From positions 1 through 48,880 of the forward strand of contig JBBAAW010000005.1 of NCBI GenBank assembly GCA_041658075.1: 48,880 bases of DNA, written 5' to 3'. Position 1 is the first letter of the stretch; the number at the start of each line of letters is the position of its first letter. Made by a program: the position numbers and the translations under genes. This stretch comes from JBBAAW01 sp041658075 (GTDB lineage Bacteria; Patescibacteriota; WWE3; UBA101185; UBA10185). Positions 14,935-22,783 of this stretch are shown piece by piece. Under the pieces are notes generated by a model, which was not told where the DNA came from, did not search any database, and worked only from the letters and a program-made list of their open reading frames with translations.

Positions 14935-15572
14935 GTGAATTCAATCTTTAAGATAACACCGCTGGAGAATCCGGTACTTCAAGAATATAAAGATAAGGCC
15001 ATAAAAGAACTAAACGAGTTTTTTAACCAGAAATAGGTCTATAACACCCCCAAAATATTCGTTGTGGATGATAGAAAAAGTATTAACTTGCTAAAAGAAC
15101 AGGATACGGAGGATTGGGTTGTGGGTTGGAGTATGGGCAGAACTGCCGTTTGTATTTTAAATCCGAAGAATATGTCTAAAGAAAGTAGTCATGACGGCGC
15201 TACCTATAACATTGAGCATCTAGTAAAGCACGAACTGTGCCATTCTTTTCTTTCTTTCAAATGACTTTTGGACAATGTAAATTTGCGTGGATTAATGAGG
15301 GAGTGTCCGTTTATGTAGCCGGACAATTAGACAAATACAGCATGCCTAAAGAGTTTAATGGGTTTTTGGACGGGAAGAAGATTTACCAGGAATCCGGAAA
15401 CGCCATAAAGCTAATCGTGGATAATTTTGGTAAAAAGACTCTCTTTGAGTTTCTAAAAGCCCAAAGTGGAATAGAAAAGTCTGAAGATCTCAATGTTATT
15501 TTCGAGGATATATTTAAAGCCAAGCTAGATTATTCGTTTTTCAACAGGCTTAAAGATAAAAGTGCCAACTAA
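14935..15572 (+). pseudogene. Peptidase-MA-like metallopeptidase, nonsense and frameshift mutations
   Basis: The frame starts at GTG 14935, six bases after a TAATAT box (14923-14928). It reads through 33 codons to an in-frame TAG (15034-15036), continues in the same frame to the zinc motif KHELCHSF, and is then broken near 15250. The rest continues in another frame with the third-ligand segment FAWINEGVSVYVAGQ, typical of gluzincins such as peptidase MA. The break lies in a run of TTTC units (about 15243-15258); one more TTTC would restore the frame. The joined protein would have about 212 residues. With two lesions it is probably dead. Readthrough and slippage are possible but not shown. Confidence 0.75.
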
Positions 15573-15659
15573 GCACCAATTTGCCAATCTACCGCTTTAC
15601 ACTGATACTTCCGGACTAAAACTGGGTATATAAACAGACTCGCTTAAGGTGCTAAAATA

Positions 15660-15716
15660 GTTGCAAACATCGTCTCGTATAGTCGACCAGTACCTGATTG
15701 AGACCGTTATTATTAC
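15660..15716 (+). repeat. tRNA-end-like repeat copy 4
   Basis: A 30-base element GTTGCAAACATCGT...GTCGACCA (15660-15689). It shares its first 14 bases with copies at 4835 (one difference) and 16861 and ends in ACCA. A GTTATTATTAC arm follows at 15706-15716 after a 16-base spacer. The next gene begins shortly after, with TTGACA at 15721-15726. Confidence 0.55.
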
Positions 15717-15757
15717 ATACTTGACATATTGTGTTTTTTCCTAGATTATACATATGT

Positions 15758-16810
15758 ATGATAAAGTCCTGCCGAAAAAACCTAATATCGCTGTATTCTG
15801 TTCATCTTCCAATACTTTTAGCAATACTCGGAGTATCCGTAATTGGATTAGGAACAGTTGCAAAAACAGTATCCAATCAACAAAGACAGGCAGTTCTGTC
15901 CGAAGAAGACAAAGACGACAGTGAAAACGATGAGGATTCTAACCGTGAATCAGAAGATGAGAACGATGAAAATGACAGAGAGAACGAGAACGAAAACAGA
16001 AGTAGACCGGTTTACCGGGTCGGAACAACCTATGAAGTAGAGGAAGTTGACGATGAAAACGAGAACGAAGTAGAAGACGCAGACGAACAAGAAAAGATTC
16101 AGCTTGTTTCCACAATTAAGAACGCAGATGGAACAACCACTGAAACATTCAAAATAACCGACGGAGAGGAAGTAACAACTATAGCTAAAACGTACGACGT
16201 AAACGGAAATCTGACAAAGTCGATGGTATTAAATCCTAACGGTATCTTAAGGGAAGAGGAATTGGATGATGAGGAAAAGGTGGCACTTGTATCTATAGTA
16301 AGAGGCGCTGACGGCACTACCACAAAAACCTACAGAATTACAGATGAAGAAGAGGTAGAAATGAGGGCGGTAACCTATGACACCAACGGAGTACAGATTA
16401 AGTCTGTTGAGTTAAACGCGGATGGTACTCCAAAACAGGAAGATGAAGATGGAGATGAAGTAGAAGACAACGATGACAATGATAGGGATGAGGATGGTCA
16501 TGAAATAGAGTTCGAATACAAAGCCAAGACGGCCGGCGCTCCTACGCTAAATAACCTAGTAGAAGCGAAACTCGAACAGGAAATTGAAACAAACAGCAAG
16601 TTGGGAACCACCGTAGACAAAGTAGAGCTTAAAATAGAAACAGTTGACGGTAAATATGAATATGAAGGCACAACATATAAAGATGGAAAATTGTTCGGCT
16701 TGTTTGATGTAAGTATTCCGGTTGGAATCGAGATTGATCCGACTACAGGAAGAATTTTATCTGTAAGCCAGACGTTCTGGTCAAAGCTCCTGAACATCAT
16801 AACCTTTTAA
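15758..16810 (+). CDS. Membrane-anchored acidic repeat protein
   Basis: From the ATG at 15758 the protein has about 350 residues. An N-terminal membrane segment (LPILLAILGVSVIGLGTVA) anchors it. A very acidic region rich in Glu, Asp and Asn (about 45-100) follows, then two copies of a roughly 50-residue beta repeat (STIKNADGTTTETFKITDGEE and SIVRGADGTTTKTYRITDEEE start them, each ending in a DxNG...LNxxG pattern). A second acidic stretch comes next, then a C-terminal domain (VDGKYEYEGTTYKDGKLFG) reminiscent of PepSY-type folds. It should face outside the cell, and the acidic parts suggest cation binding. An ATG-less extension back to 15731 is possible, but TTGACA at 15721 argues against it. 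Two tRNA-end-like repeats bracket the gene. Confidence 0.7.
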   Translation: MIKSCRKNLISLYSVHLPILLAILGVSVIGLGTVAKTVSNQQRQAVLSEEDKDDSENDEDSNRESEDENDENDRENENENRSRPVYRVGTTYEVEEVDDENENEVEDADEQEKIQLVSTIKNADGTTTETFKITDGEEVTTIAKTYDVNGNLTKSMVLNPNGILREEELDDEEKVALVSIVRGADGTTTKTYRITDEEEVEMRAVTYDTNGVQIKSVELNADGTPKQEDEDGDEVEDNDDNDRDEDGHEIEFEYKAKTAGAPTLNNLVEAKLEQEIETNSKLGTTVDKVELKIETVDGKYEYEGTTYKDGKLFGLFDVSIPVGIEIDPTTGRILSVSQTFWSKLLNIITF

Positions 16811-16860
16811 TAGATCAAGAAAGTTTGGACAGTGGGGCGGTCGTTCAAGGCAATAAAATA

Positions 16861-16918
16861 GTTGCAAACATCGTTCGCTATAGTCGACCATGATAAAATT
16901 AACGCACGATAATAATTC
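16861..16918 (+). repeat. tRNA-end-like repeat copy 5
   Basis: A 30-base element (16861-16890) matching copy 4 in its first 14 bases and in TATAGTCGACCA at the end, with a variable centre. Downstream, a GATAAT (16908-16913) takes the place of the GTTATT arm, and CTTGAC is shared with copy 4. Confidence 0.55.
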
Positions 16919-17363
16919 TTGACCGAAAAATTACTCCCGAAGAATTTGAACAAGCAAGGGAATCCTACGATGACTACATAAAAACCGTTGTAGACATTGA
17001 GAAAAACATCTTGGCCATTGGCGGTGAATATCACATAGACTGTGAGGAAGTTTTAATAAGAAGTGGAAGTAAACTGGAAAACTTGTTACGAGAGATAAAA
17101 AATTTATTATCGATTCAATAAAAATGGACCTGCACAGGGTAGTAACTGCGGCAGGCAATATAAATAACGAATTACCCCAAAAGTCTGTAATTGAATTTAT
17201 AGAGCATGCGAATAGAGATTTTGAGAAAACAGAGCTCACCATTAAAGAAAAAGTTTTAAAAGAAGAACTTCAACAATTATTAGCCAAGTTACCACACATT
17301 AAAGACTCTCTTTCCAGACTTAGATGGATCGAAGATATCATGACTATCAGATGTCGTCTTTAA
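16919..17363 (+). pseudogene. Hypothetical protein gene with two single-base frameshifts
   Basis: I do not recognise a family. From TTG 16919, five bases after GATAAT, the frame reads MTEK; it becomes sensible (ITPEEFEQARESYDDYIK) only if one A is added to an A-run near 16925. A second shift of the same sense is needed near an A-run at about 17077-17080 to join SGSKLENL to DKKFIIDSIKMDLHRV and the last ORF (17124-17363). The joined protein would be about 148 charged, helical residues. Two one-base losses, both in A-runs, fit either a decaying gene or sequencing error. It follows repeat copy 5 as the only gene of its unit. Confidence 0.55.
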
Positions 17364-17378
17364 GATAGTTGCGACTGA

Positions 17379-17876
17379 CTACTTCTTATTAAACATCTTT
17401 TGGCGCAACAGTGACACCACAGTAGCAACCAAATATATAACAATAAAAAACAATATAATGTTTGATAGATAAGCTAATACTATTCTGGCATAGCTTCTGG
17501 TTGCCAAAATATCTACGTTTCGTGGATTAAAGTTCATCGAGAAGAAAACAAACATTGTGGAAACAATCAGTGAGTTGGCTACTCTTAACTTTGGAAATTT
17601 AATTAAAGAACTTTTCACGATGACTACGGCACCTATTAACACAGCTATTAGACTGACAACGCCTACAATAAATGTTAGGTTAAATCGGTCTGCAGGCGGA
17701 CGTAGATTATTAATAATTCCGCTTCTTATGGCCACATCCGTTTGTCGATTTGCTTCTTCCACATATTTAGCCGGCACAGTCATGGCAAACATACGCGCAA
17801 AAGGTCCCTTTGTAACCTCCTGCTTAAACCCCAGAAAGTCCAGTGTGACTATTCTTGTGGTGTTTGGAACTGCCAT
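17379..17876 (-). CDS. Hypothetical membrane protein, possibly frameshifted at its 5' end
   Basis: The open frame from ATG 17876 gives 165 residues with three membrane segments: FIVGVVSLIAVLIGAVVIV, VANSLIVSTMFVFFSM and IVLAYLSNIILFFIVIYLVAT. No family is recognised. The protein-like frame continues upstream of this ATG (PLPAKYIGLLKSDLAF, then EYKDKGVFL) to a double TGA that ends the prepilin gene. Removing one A from the AAAA at about 17954 would join it to an ATG at 17964 that overlaps the prepilin stop (TGATG), a typical coupled start. So the true gene may be 17379-17964 with a one-base insertion or a sequence error. Confidence 0.6.
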   Translation of the reverse strand: MAVPNTTRIVTLDFLGFKQEVTKGPFARMFAMTVPAKYVEEANRQTDVAIRSGIINNLRPPADRFNLTFIVGVVSLIAVLIGAVVIVKSSLIKFPKLRVANSLIVSTMFVFFSMNFNPRNVDILATRSYARIVLAYLSNIILFFIVIYLVATVVSLLRQKMFNKK

Positions 17877-17963
17877 GAGAAAAACTCCTTTATCTTTGTA
17901 TTCAAAAGCCAGGTCACTCTTGAGCAGACCAATGTATTTGGCAGGTAGCGGTTTTCCGTCTCA

Positions 17964-18455
17964 TCAAGGCGTGGGTGTAGGTCCAGAACATATCCCCGTA
18001 CCACATGGCATACAGTCCCTAATGTTCCCCCAAGCAGACTCGTACTTAAAACAATCCGTTGTGTTGCTAGCCTTTGACACCCAAACATTAAAGGAAGATA
18101 GATCAGAGGATACCCAGTATGTGTAGATTACGCCTTGTGTGGGTTCGTTGTTTGGGATTTTAGATATAAAAAGCGCAGCCTCAATTCCAGCAGGTTTGTT
18201 GCCAACGCCAGGATCGGGAACCATCTCGGCTTCAGTGGGGTATTTTGAATTATTGGCAGCATACGCTTCTATACCTAACGCCAGCTTTTCCAGATTAGAC
18301 TGTCTGACTCCGTCCTCTGCCACTTGTCGTTGTTTTTTTGGATTTAGGATTGAAAGCGTAACACTAGCCAATATGCCCACAAGGCTAATAACGATAAGCA
18401 ATTCTACTAAAGTAAAGCCTTGGCTGTAAAAACTATGGGCAGCTACTTTTCTCAT
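17964..18455 (-). CDS. Type IV pilin-like (prepilin) protein
   Basis: A 163-residue protein with a short basic leader and the prepilin cleavage/methylation motif GFTLVELLIVISLVG, followed by the hydrophobic N-terminal helix (ILASVTLSIL). Cleavage would be after the Gly, leaving methyl-Phe. The C-terminal part has a GspG/pseudopilin-like pattern (ALGIEAYAANNSKYPTEAEM) and four cysteines near the end (DCFKY, DCMPCGTGIC). It would form a surface pilus or secretion pseudopilus, and in CPR bacteria such pili are thought to serve host contact or DNA uptake. No peptidase, ATPase or platform gene is in the window. A TAATAT box lies four bases before the start codon region. Confidence 0.85.
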   Translation of the reverse strand: MRKVAAHSFYSQGFTLVELLIVISLVGILASVTLSILNPKKQRQVAEDGVRQSNLEKLALGIEAYAANNSKYPTEAEMVPDPGVGNKPAGIEAALFISKIPNNEPTQGVIYTYWVSSDLSSFNVWVSKASNTTDCFKYESAWGNIRDCMPCGTGICSGPTPTP

Positions 18456-18481
18456 AACTATATTAATCTTAACTTAACAAG

Positions 18482-18834
18482 CTACTTTGTCAAACAAAAA
18501 ATAGAGACCGAATGCATCCTGATAGAATCTGCCAAAAAACTACCAAAAATGTGTAAAACTGTTCTTCCTGCTATATCTATAATTAAATCCTTTACGGAAA
18601 GTTTGGAGTTTAGCCCGTTAATCTTGTCGTCAACCTGACTTTTTGCCGTTAGCATTAATATTGGCGTGTGATTTCCTTGCTCGCGCAATTTCTTACAAAT
18701 ATCCATCCCGTCCATACCTGGGAGCATTAAGTCCAAAATAATCAAGTCATACGACTCTACAGAAGCCGCATCCACTGCGTAACGTTCCTGCTCTAAACCT
18801 TTTTTAAAGGAATCAACGAGTTGACAAGTCTTTC
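18482..18834 (-). pseudogene. OmpR-family response regulator remnant
   Basis: The receiver core SYDLIILDLMLPGMDGMDIC and TPILMLTAKSQVDDKI is clear, and upstream in frame DSFKKGLEQERYAVDAAS belongs to helix 1 to strand 2. The conserved N-terminal acidic strand is missing. After DDKINGLNS the usual GADDYLTKPF is deleted and the frame jumps to a linker-like segment (LSVKDLIIDIAGRTV), after which the DNA-binding domain is lost. The result is a response regulator cut at both ends and internally. It overlaps the start region of the lytic enzyme-like gene on the other strand. Confidence 0.75.
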
Positions 18835-18859
18835 AAAAACTTCATACTTAATAAACACC

Positions 18860-19471
18860 ATGTTAATAAAAAGGCCCAATTCCATTATTTTTAAGATGAG
18901 CGCACCTTTTGTGTGGCTAGGGTTAGTTTGGCTCGTAACAACAGGCTCGATTGCGGGCTTTGTATACGCCACTTCTTTTAAAACCGAGGTGGAAAGCCCA
19001 AGCGTATTTGGGGCAAAAACCCTTACTTTACCTGAATCTCAATTTCAAGCTATTCAAATTGACTCGCGGGCGCTAAAAATAGAAAAGGTGTTTGAGAAGT
19101 TTAAATGTCCTCTGGCTGGAAACGGCGCATTTATTGTGGAAAAAGCTGACGAGCATGGAATTCCTTACTGGTTGGTGCCGGCAGTGGCTTTTCAGGAATC
19201 TGGATGTGGCAAAAAAACGCCCGAACCTACTGGTATTACGGAATCGTACAATGCTTGGGGTTACGGTATTTGGGGTCAAAATATTAAAACTTTTAACGGT
19301 TGGGAAGCCGGAATTTCCGCTGTGTCAAAGTATTTTGGCGTGAACTTTTTTTCCAAAGGCATCACCGATCCTTGCCAGATAATGGAAATTTACACACCGC
19401 CATCCAAGGGATCTTGGTGCGAGGGCGTTAAATATTTTGCCGACTTGATTGAAAATTTCGCCTCCGAATAG
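18860..19471 (+). CDS. Membrane-anchored lytic transglycosylase-like protein
   Basis: From ATG 18860 about 203 residues. The N-terminus has a membrane anchor (MSAPFVWLGLVWLVTTGSIA). The outer domain resembles lysozyme-like SLT domains: FIVEKADEHGIPYWLVPAVAFQESGCGK carries the helix with the catalytic Glu (split here: EKADEHGIPYWL, VPAVAFQESGCG), then YNAWGYGIWG and TFNGWEAGISAVSKYF. Such enzymes cut peptidoglycan glycan strands. Cysteines at FKCPLAG, SGCGKK and DPCQIM/SWCEG may form disulfides. The longer frame back to 18821 adds a non-hydrophobic tail and is less likely. It ends 33 bases before tRNA-Leu. Confidence 0.75.
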   Translation: MLIKRPNSIIFKMSAPFVWLGLVWLVTTGSIAGFVYATSFKTEVESPSVFGAKTLTLPESQFQAIQIDSRALKIEKVFEKFKCPLAGNGAFIVEKADEHGIPYWLVPAVAFQESGCGKKTPEPTGITESYNAWGYGIWGQNIKTFNGWEAGISAVSKYFGVNFFSKGITDPCQIMEIYTPPSKGSWCEGVKYFADLIENFASE

Positions 19472-19504
19472 TGTAAGATTAACAAAGTCGATATTATTTT
19501 TCAC

Positions 19505-19589
19505 GGGCGGATGGCGGAATTGGCATACGCGTACGGCTTAGAACCGTATCCCGCAAGGGGTGGGGGTTCAAGTCCCCCTTCGCCCACCA
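19505..19589 (+). tRNA. tRNA-Leu (anticodon UAG)
   Basis: The acceptor GGGCGGA pairs with TTCGCCC (two weak pairs). The anticodon stem TACGG/CCGTA holds the loop CTTAGAA (TAG), a class II variable arm is present and CCA is encoded at 19587-19589. The response regulator ATG is only four bases after CCA. Confidence 0.94.
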
Positions 19590-19593
19590 AATT

Positions 19594-19965
19594 ATGGATC
19601 AAAAACACATATTATTAGTGGAGGACGACGCAATAGTAATCGAATCAATTGTTTATACTCTGGAAAAAGCTGGGTATTCTGTAGAACACACCGTATCGGG
19701 AAAACTGGGGGTAGAAATAGCCTTAAAAAGTAGACCGAATTTAATAATTGCTGACCTTTTACTGCCGGATATGAATGGCGCCGAAATGATAGCAGAAATT
19801 CGCATGAATCCGTGGGGTAAAAATGCCAAAATCATAGTTTTAACCAATTTGGACGAAGCGCAAATGAAAATTAAGCTATCTTCACTAAATATTTTGCGTT
19901 ATTTGTTAAAGGTCGATAACTCGCTCGCCAAAATTACAGAGGTTGTAAACGATATCCTTAAATAA
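19594..19965 (+). CDS. Single-domain response regulator (CheY-like)
   Basis: A 123-residue receiver domain. The acidic pair EDD (10-12), phosphorylated Asp54 in LIIADLLLPDMNG, Thr in IIVLTNLDE and Lys in RYLLKVDNS are visible. There is no output domain and no kinase beside it. It resembles the regulator at 9251 in layout (IxxNPWGKNAKIIVL versus DSWGQDAKVIVF), so the two are probably paralogues and may share the PAS kinase. The start is four bases after the CCA of tRNA-Leu with no room for a separate promoter, so its mRNA is probably released when the tRNA 3' end is processed, giving another leaderless message. Confidence 0.9.
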   Translation: MDQKHILLVEDDAIVIESIVYTLEKAGYSVEHTVSGKLGVEIALKSRPNLIIADLLLPDMNGAEMIAEIRMNPWGKNAKIIVLTNLDEAQMKIKLSSLNILRYLLKVDNSLAKITEVVNDILK

Positions 19966-19981
19966 CTCGTCACCCCAAATA

Positions 19982-21076
19982 TCACCGATTCCGTAAGGTT
20001 TCCATAAGCACTGAGTACATCCGCAGATTATGAATTGTAGCCAAACGGTAAGCTAGCGTGTCTTCGATTTCAAATAAATGCCGTAAGTAGGCGCGGGTAT
20101 AGTTTTTGCAGGTAAAACAGTCACAGAACTCGCTGATGGGGGAGAAGTCTCGAATGTACCTCTCTCGATCGATCTGAAAAGTGCTGTACCATTTTTTATC
20201 GACACTAAAATCAATTTCTTTTGGCGGCTTATTAAAAGAATAAAGCCTTTTATGGCGGGCGTCGCGGGTGGGAAGAACGCAATCAAAAATATCAAAGCCT
20301 ATCTTGGCACAATCCGCCACAGCTTGGGGATTTCCAATGCCTAAAGCGTAAGTTGGTTTGTCGTGCTCCATACAGTCGTAATAATGCTGGCAAATATCCA
20401 AATCCAAATTACTTTCCTCGTCAAAAAGCCAACCGCCTAAACCCCACCCGTCAAAATTAAACTGCCTTAAACCTTCCGCGCACTTTTCCACCGACTTTTT
20501 ATCCCGCCCGCCCTGAAGTACGCAAAATAGTAAAGGCCGACCCATCGCCCCAAGCTTCTTTTGCCTACACAAGGTGTCGAACTCCTCTTTACATCTGTCG
20601 GCCCATTCCACTGTGCGCTTAACACTTATATCCAAATCATCGGCAGAGGGATTTTCCGGCGTAAAGTAGTCCAAACAAATCATGATGTCGGCCCCAATCC
20701 CAAACTGAGTTTGAATGCATTTTTCCGGCGTAATTTTGTACTTAAACTTTCCGCCTTTGGTTTCCTTAATAAAAGTCACACCATCCCTGCTAATCGACCC
20801 CATCCCCAAATTTCTATGAATCAAACTGAACACTTGCCATCCGCCCGAATCGCTAATGACGGTTCTGTTCCAGTTCATATACTTTTTTATCCCACCACAC
20901 TGCTCCAAAACCGTAGGTCCCGGCTGGGTTAACAGATGATAGGTGTTGACAATTAAACCGTTTATTCCCGCCTGGGCAACATCTTCACTAGAGCACGAGC
21001 GGATAACGCCTTTTGTGGCATCGGGAAAAAAATCCGGCAATTTTATTGTGCGACCTTTAACAACAAGGCTTTTCAT
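19982..21076 (-). CDS. tgt: Queuine tRNA-ribosyltransferase (tRNA-guanine transglycosylase)
   Basis: The enzyme exchanges guanine 34 of GUN-anticodon tRNAs for a queuosine precursor. Visible are NTYHLLTQPGP, the active-site segment SDSGGWQVFS with the catalytic Asp, LQGG, LGIGNP, CVLPTRDARHK and the zinc site CDCFTCKNYTRAYLRHL (Cys-x-Cys-x2-Cys and a downstream His). About 364 residues, normal length. I prefer ATG at 21076 to the one three codons earlier, because an extended -10 TGTTACAAT (box 21089-21084) lies seven bases before it and overlaps the earlier ATG. No other queuosine genes are in the window, so the base may be salvaged or made elsewhere. Confidence 0.94.
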   Translation of the reverse strand: MKSLVVKGRTIKLPDFFPDATKGVIRSCSSEDVAQAGINGLIVNTYHLLTQPGPTVLEQCGGIKKYMNWNRTVISDSGGWQVFSLIHRNLGMGSISRDGVTFIKETKGGKFKYKITPEKCIQTQFGIGADIMICLDYFTPENPSADDLDISVKRTVEWADRCKEEFDTLCRQKKLGAMGRPLLFCVLQGGRDKKSVEKCAEGLRQFNFDGWGLGGWLFDEESNLDLDICQHYYDCMEHDKPTYALGIGNPQAVADCAKIGFDIFDCVLPTRDARHKRLYSFNKPPKEIDFSVDKKWYSTFQIDRERYIRDFSPISEFCDCFTCKNYTRAYLRHLFEIEDTLAYRLATIHNLRMYSVLMETLRNR

Positions 21077-21115
21077 GTTCGACATTGTAACAGATCGGAT
21101 ACAATAAGTCCGTGG

Positions 21116-21121
21116 TAAAAT
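21116..21121 (+). promoter_or_regulatory. Extended -10 promoter
   Basis: TGG-TAAAAT followed by exactly six bases (taagga) and ATG 21128. It is divergent from the tgt promoter (21084-21089), with about 26 bases between the two -10 boxes. Confidence 0.6.
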
Positions 21122-21127
21122 TAAGGA

Positions 21128-21663
21128 ATGACAAATGCCTCTACCTTAGGTAAAAGTGCCGTTGAAACCAGAGAGGTTGATCGTTACACAAGAATTGAGC
21201 GTGAAATTGACCATTTATTTAAAGAACGTAAACAAGAAGTATTAGCATCCTTAAAGAGCTCTTATGCGGAGCTTATAAAAGACGGACAGGCGACTGAACA
21301 GGAAGGAAACGAGCTGTGTTGGACGAAGAACATCGCTTCGAGCCGCTTGAATTCTGCGGACGTGTTTCGGCAGTAACCAATAATTTTTGGATGTGGTGGA
21401 AAGAAGGTTGGTATAGAGAATTGCACGAGGATGAAACTATGCCTATTTCGGACTTTCCCGATCGAACAACATACAACAGATTTCTCACAGACCTCGATGC
21501 TGCTTCTAGGGAAGGTGGGTACGAAGATGCGGGAACTCTAGTCCTAAACAACGATTCAGCTAGTCTAGGACAAGAACTGTGGAACAAAAGAATGCACATC
21601 ATTGCTGATGTATATTTAAGAATGCGCGAAAAAGGCTATGAGAACGGGGTATTGAGAACATAA
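21128..21663 (+). pseudogene. Hypothetical protein gene broken by one frameshift
   Basis: The first frame (21128-21376) begins well (REVDRYTRIEREIDHLFKER) but becomes unlike protein after about EQEGNELC. A second frame takes over at about 21313-21316 (LDEEHRFEPLEFCGRVSAV, then WMWWKEGWYRELHEDE) and runs to 21663. Joined they give about 178 residues. No family recognised; the second half is rich in Trp and acidic residues, with no signal peptide. GTG at 21313 could start a separate protein overlapping the first, so either two overlapping genes or one frameshifted gene is possible; I prefer the latter. Confidence 0.5.
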
Positions 21664-21701
21664 CTTAATGCAGCTTTTAAGATTTATAATGAATTTGTTT
21701 C

Positions 21702-21763
21702 AAGAGTGGTCGAACTTTACACCCAAGGTATATACTAGAGCTACTGCGAATCTGACCACTTTA
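21702..21763 (+). other. Inverted repeat with long loop in an intergenic gap
   Basis: AGTGGTC at 21705-21711 pairs with GACCACT at 21754-21760; one or two more pairs extend the stem outward. The 42-base loop has no strong inner hairpin that I can see. It lies between the broken unknown gene and tig. It could be a terminator-like structure or a small structured RNA; no T-run follows. Confidence 0.35.
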
Positions 21764-21817
21764 ATACGAGTTTAAGAAAGGGAAGACGGACCGAAAAGTG
21801 TGATAAAATACCTTACT

Positions 21818-22783
21818 ATGAAAGTCGTTCTGCAAAATTTGCCTAAGAATACAGTAAAACTCGTCATTACGCTAGGTGTGGAAGAGATAAAAAAGTCACA
21901 GGAAAAAATTTGGAACGACATTATAAAAAACACTGAAATTGACGGCTTCAGAAAAGGCCACGCGCCAGCCGAACTGGTCAAGCAAAAGGTAGATGCCCAC
22001 AAAGTACAATCGGAAACTATGTCTGACCTTATAAAAACCTACTACCCGCAGGCAGTGGAGGAACAAAAACTTATACCTGTGATTGCTCCCAAGATCGAGG
22101 TGAATGAATTTGACGCGGAAAAAGATTTTACTTTCACTGCTACAACCGCTGTACATCCCATGGTTACAGTAGGCGACTATAAAAAAGCTATAAAGGACCT
22201 GTACGACAAAAAAAGGGAGGCGGAAAACAAAGAACAGACTGCTAACGGCAACACTCAGAATGACAGATCGAGCGATACCAAAGTCGACAGTGGACCCACA
22301 CATGATCGTATTCACCTATCGCCTAATGAAGTAATTGAAGCTGTAATCTCTGTAACCACGGCGGAAATTTCTGACCTTTTAATTGAAGACGAGGTTAATA
22401 AAATGCTTTCCCGACTGGTAAACCAAGTTCAAGCCATAAAGCTTGACATGGAAGCGTATTTAAAGTCGCAAAACAAAACAGCCGAAGGCCTTAAGACAGA
22501 GTATGCGCAAATTGCCCAAAAAAACATTGCGGGAGAGCTGGCGCTAATTGAAGTGGTGACAAAAGAAGGAGTGGAGGCAACAGACGCGGAAGTTGAACAA
22601 ACGCTAAACGCCATGGGCGACGCTAAGCTAAAAGAACAGTATAGCAAGGACGAGTACCAAAAAGCCTATATAAAAGCTATAATTGCTAAGAATAAAGTTA
22701 TTTGGAGGTTGAGTTCGCACGATGAGGATCACAATATCAAGGCGAACGATAAAACAAAGGAGGAAAGCGATGATAAAAAATAA
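21818..22783 (+). CDS. tig: Trigger factor lacking the PPIase domain
   Basis: A ribosome-bound chaperone for new proteins. The N-terminal ribosome-binding domain has the signature GFRKGHAP. The FKBP-type prolyl isomerase domain, normally in the middle, is absent; its place is taken by a 45-residue charged, disordered-looking linker (KREAENKEQTANGNTQND). The C-terminal chaperone arms follow (NKMLSRLVNQVQAIKLDMEAY). The length is 321 residues against about 430 for the full family. ATG 21818 is preferred over the upstream GTG because TAAAAT (21803-21814 region) lies about eight bases before it. The gene overlaps clpP by 14 bases, a conserved tig-clpP pairing. Confidence 0.88.
   Translation: MKVVLQNLPKNTVKLVITLGVEEIKKSQEKIWNDIIKNTEIDGFRKGHAPAELVKQKVDAHKVQSETMSDLIKTYYPQAVEEQKLIPVIAPKIEVNEFDAEKDFTFTATTAVHPMVTVGDYKKAIKDLYDKKREAENKEQTANGNTQNDRSSDTKVDSGPTHDRIHLSPNEVIEAVISVTTAEISDLLIEDEVNKMLSRLVNQVQAIKLDMEAYLKSQNKTAEGLKTEYAQIAQKNIAGELALIEVVTKEGVEATDAEVEQTLNAMGDAKLKEQYSKDEYQKAYIKAIIAKNKVIWRLSSHDEDHNIKANDKTKEESDDKK

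Noticed and set aside
17958..17966. Two TGA codons join the prepilin frame to the next membrane protein frame, which could be read as TGA meaning Gly.
   Set aside because: TGA ends several well-defined genes here (9629-9631, 34332-34334), so the standard code holds. A one-base frameshift and a TGATG overlap explain it better.
21702..21763. Riboswitch upstream of tig.
   Set aside because: Only one stem with a long loop; no recognised riboswitch core.
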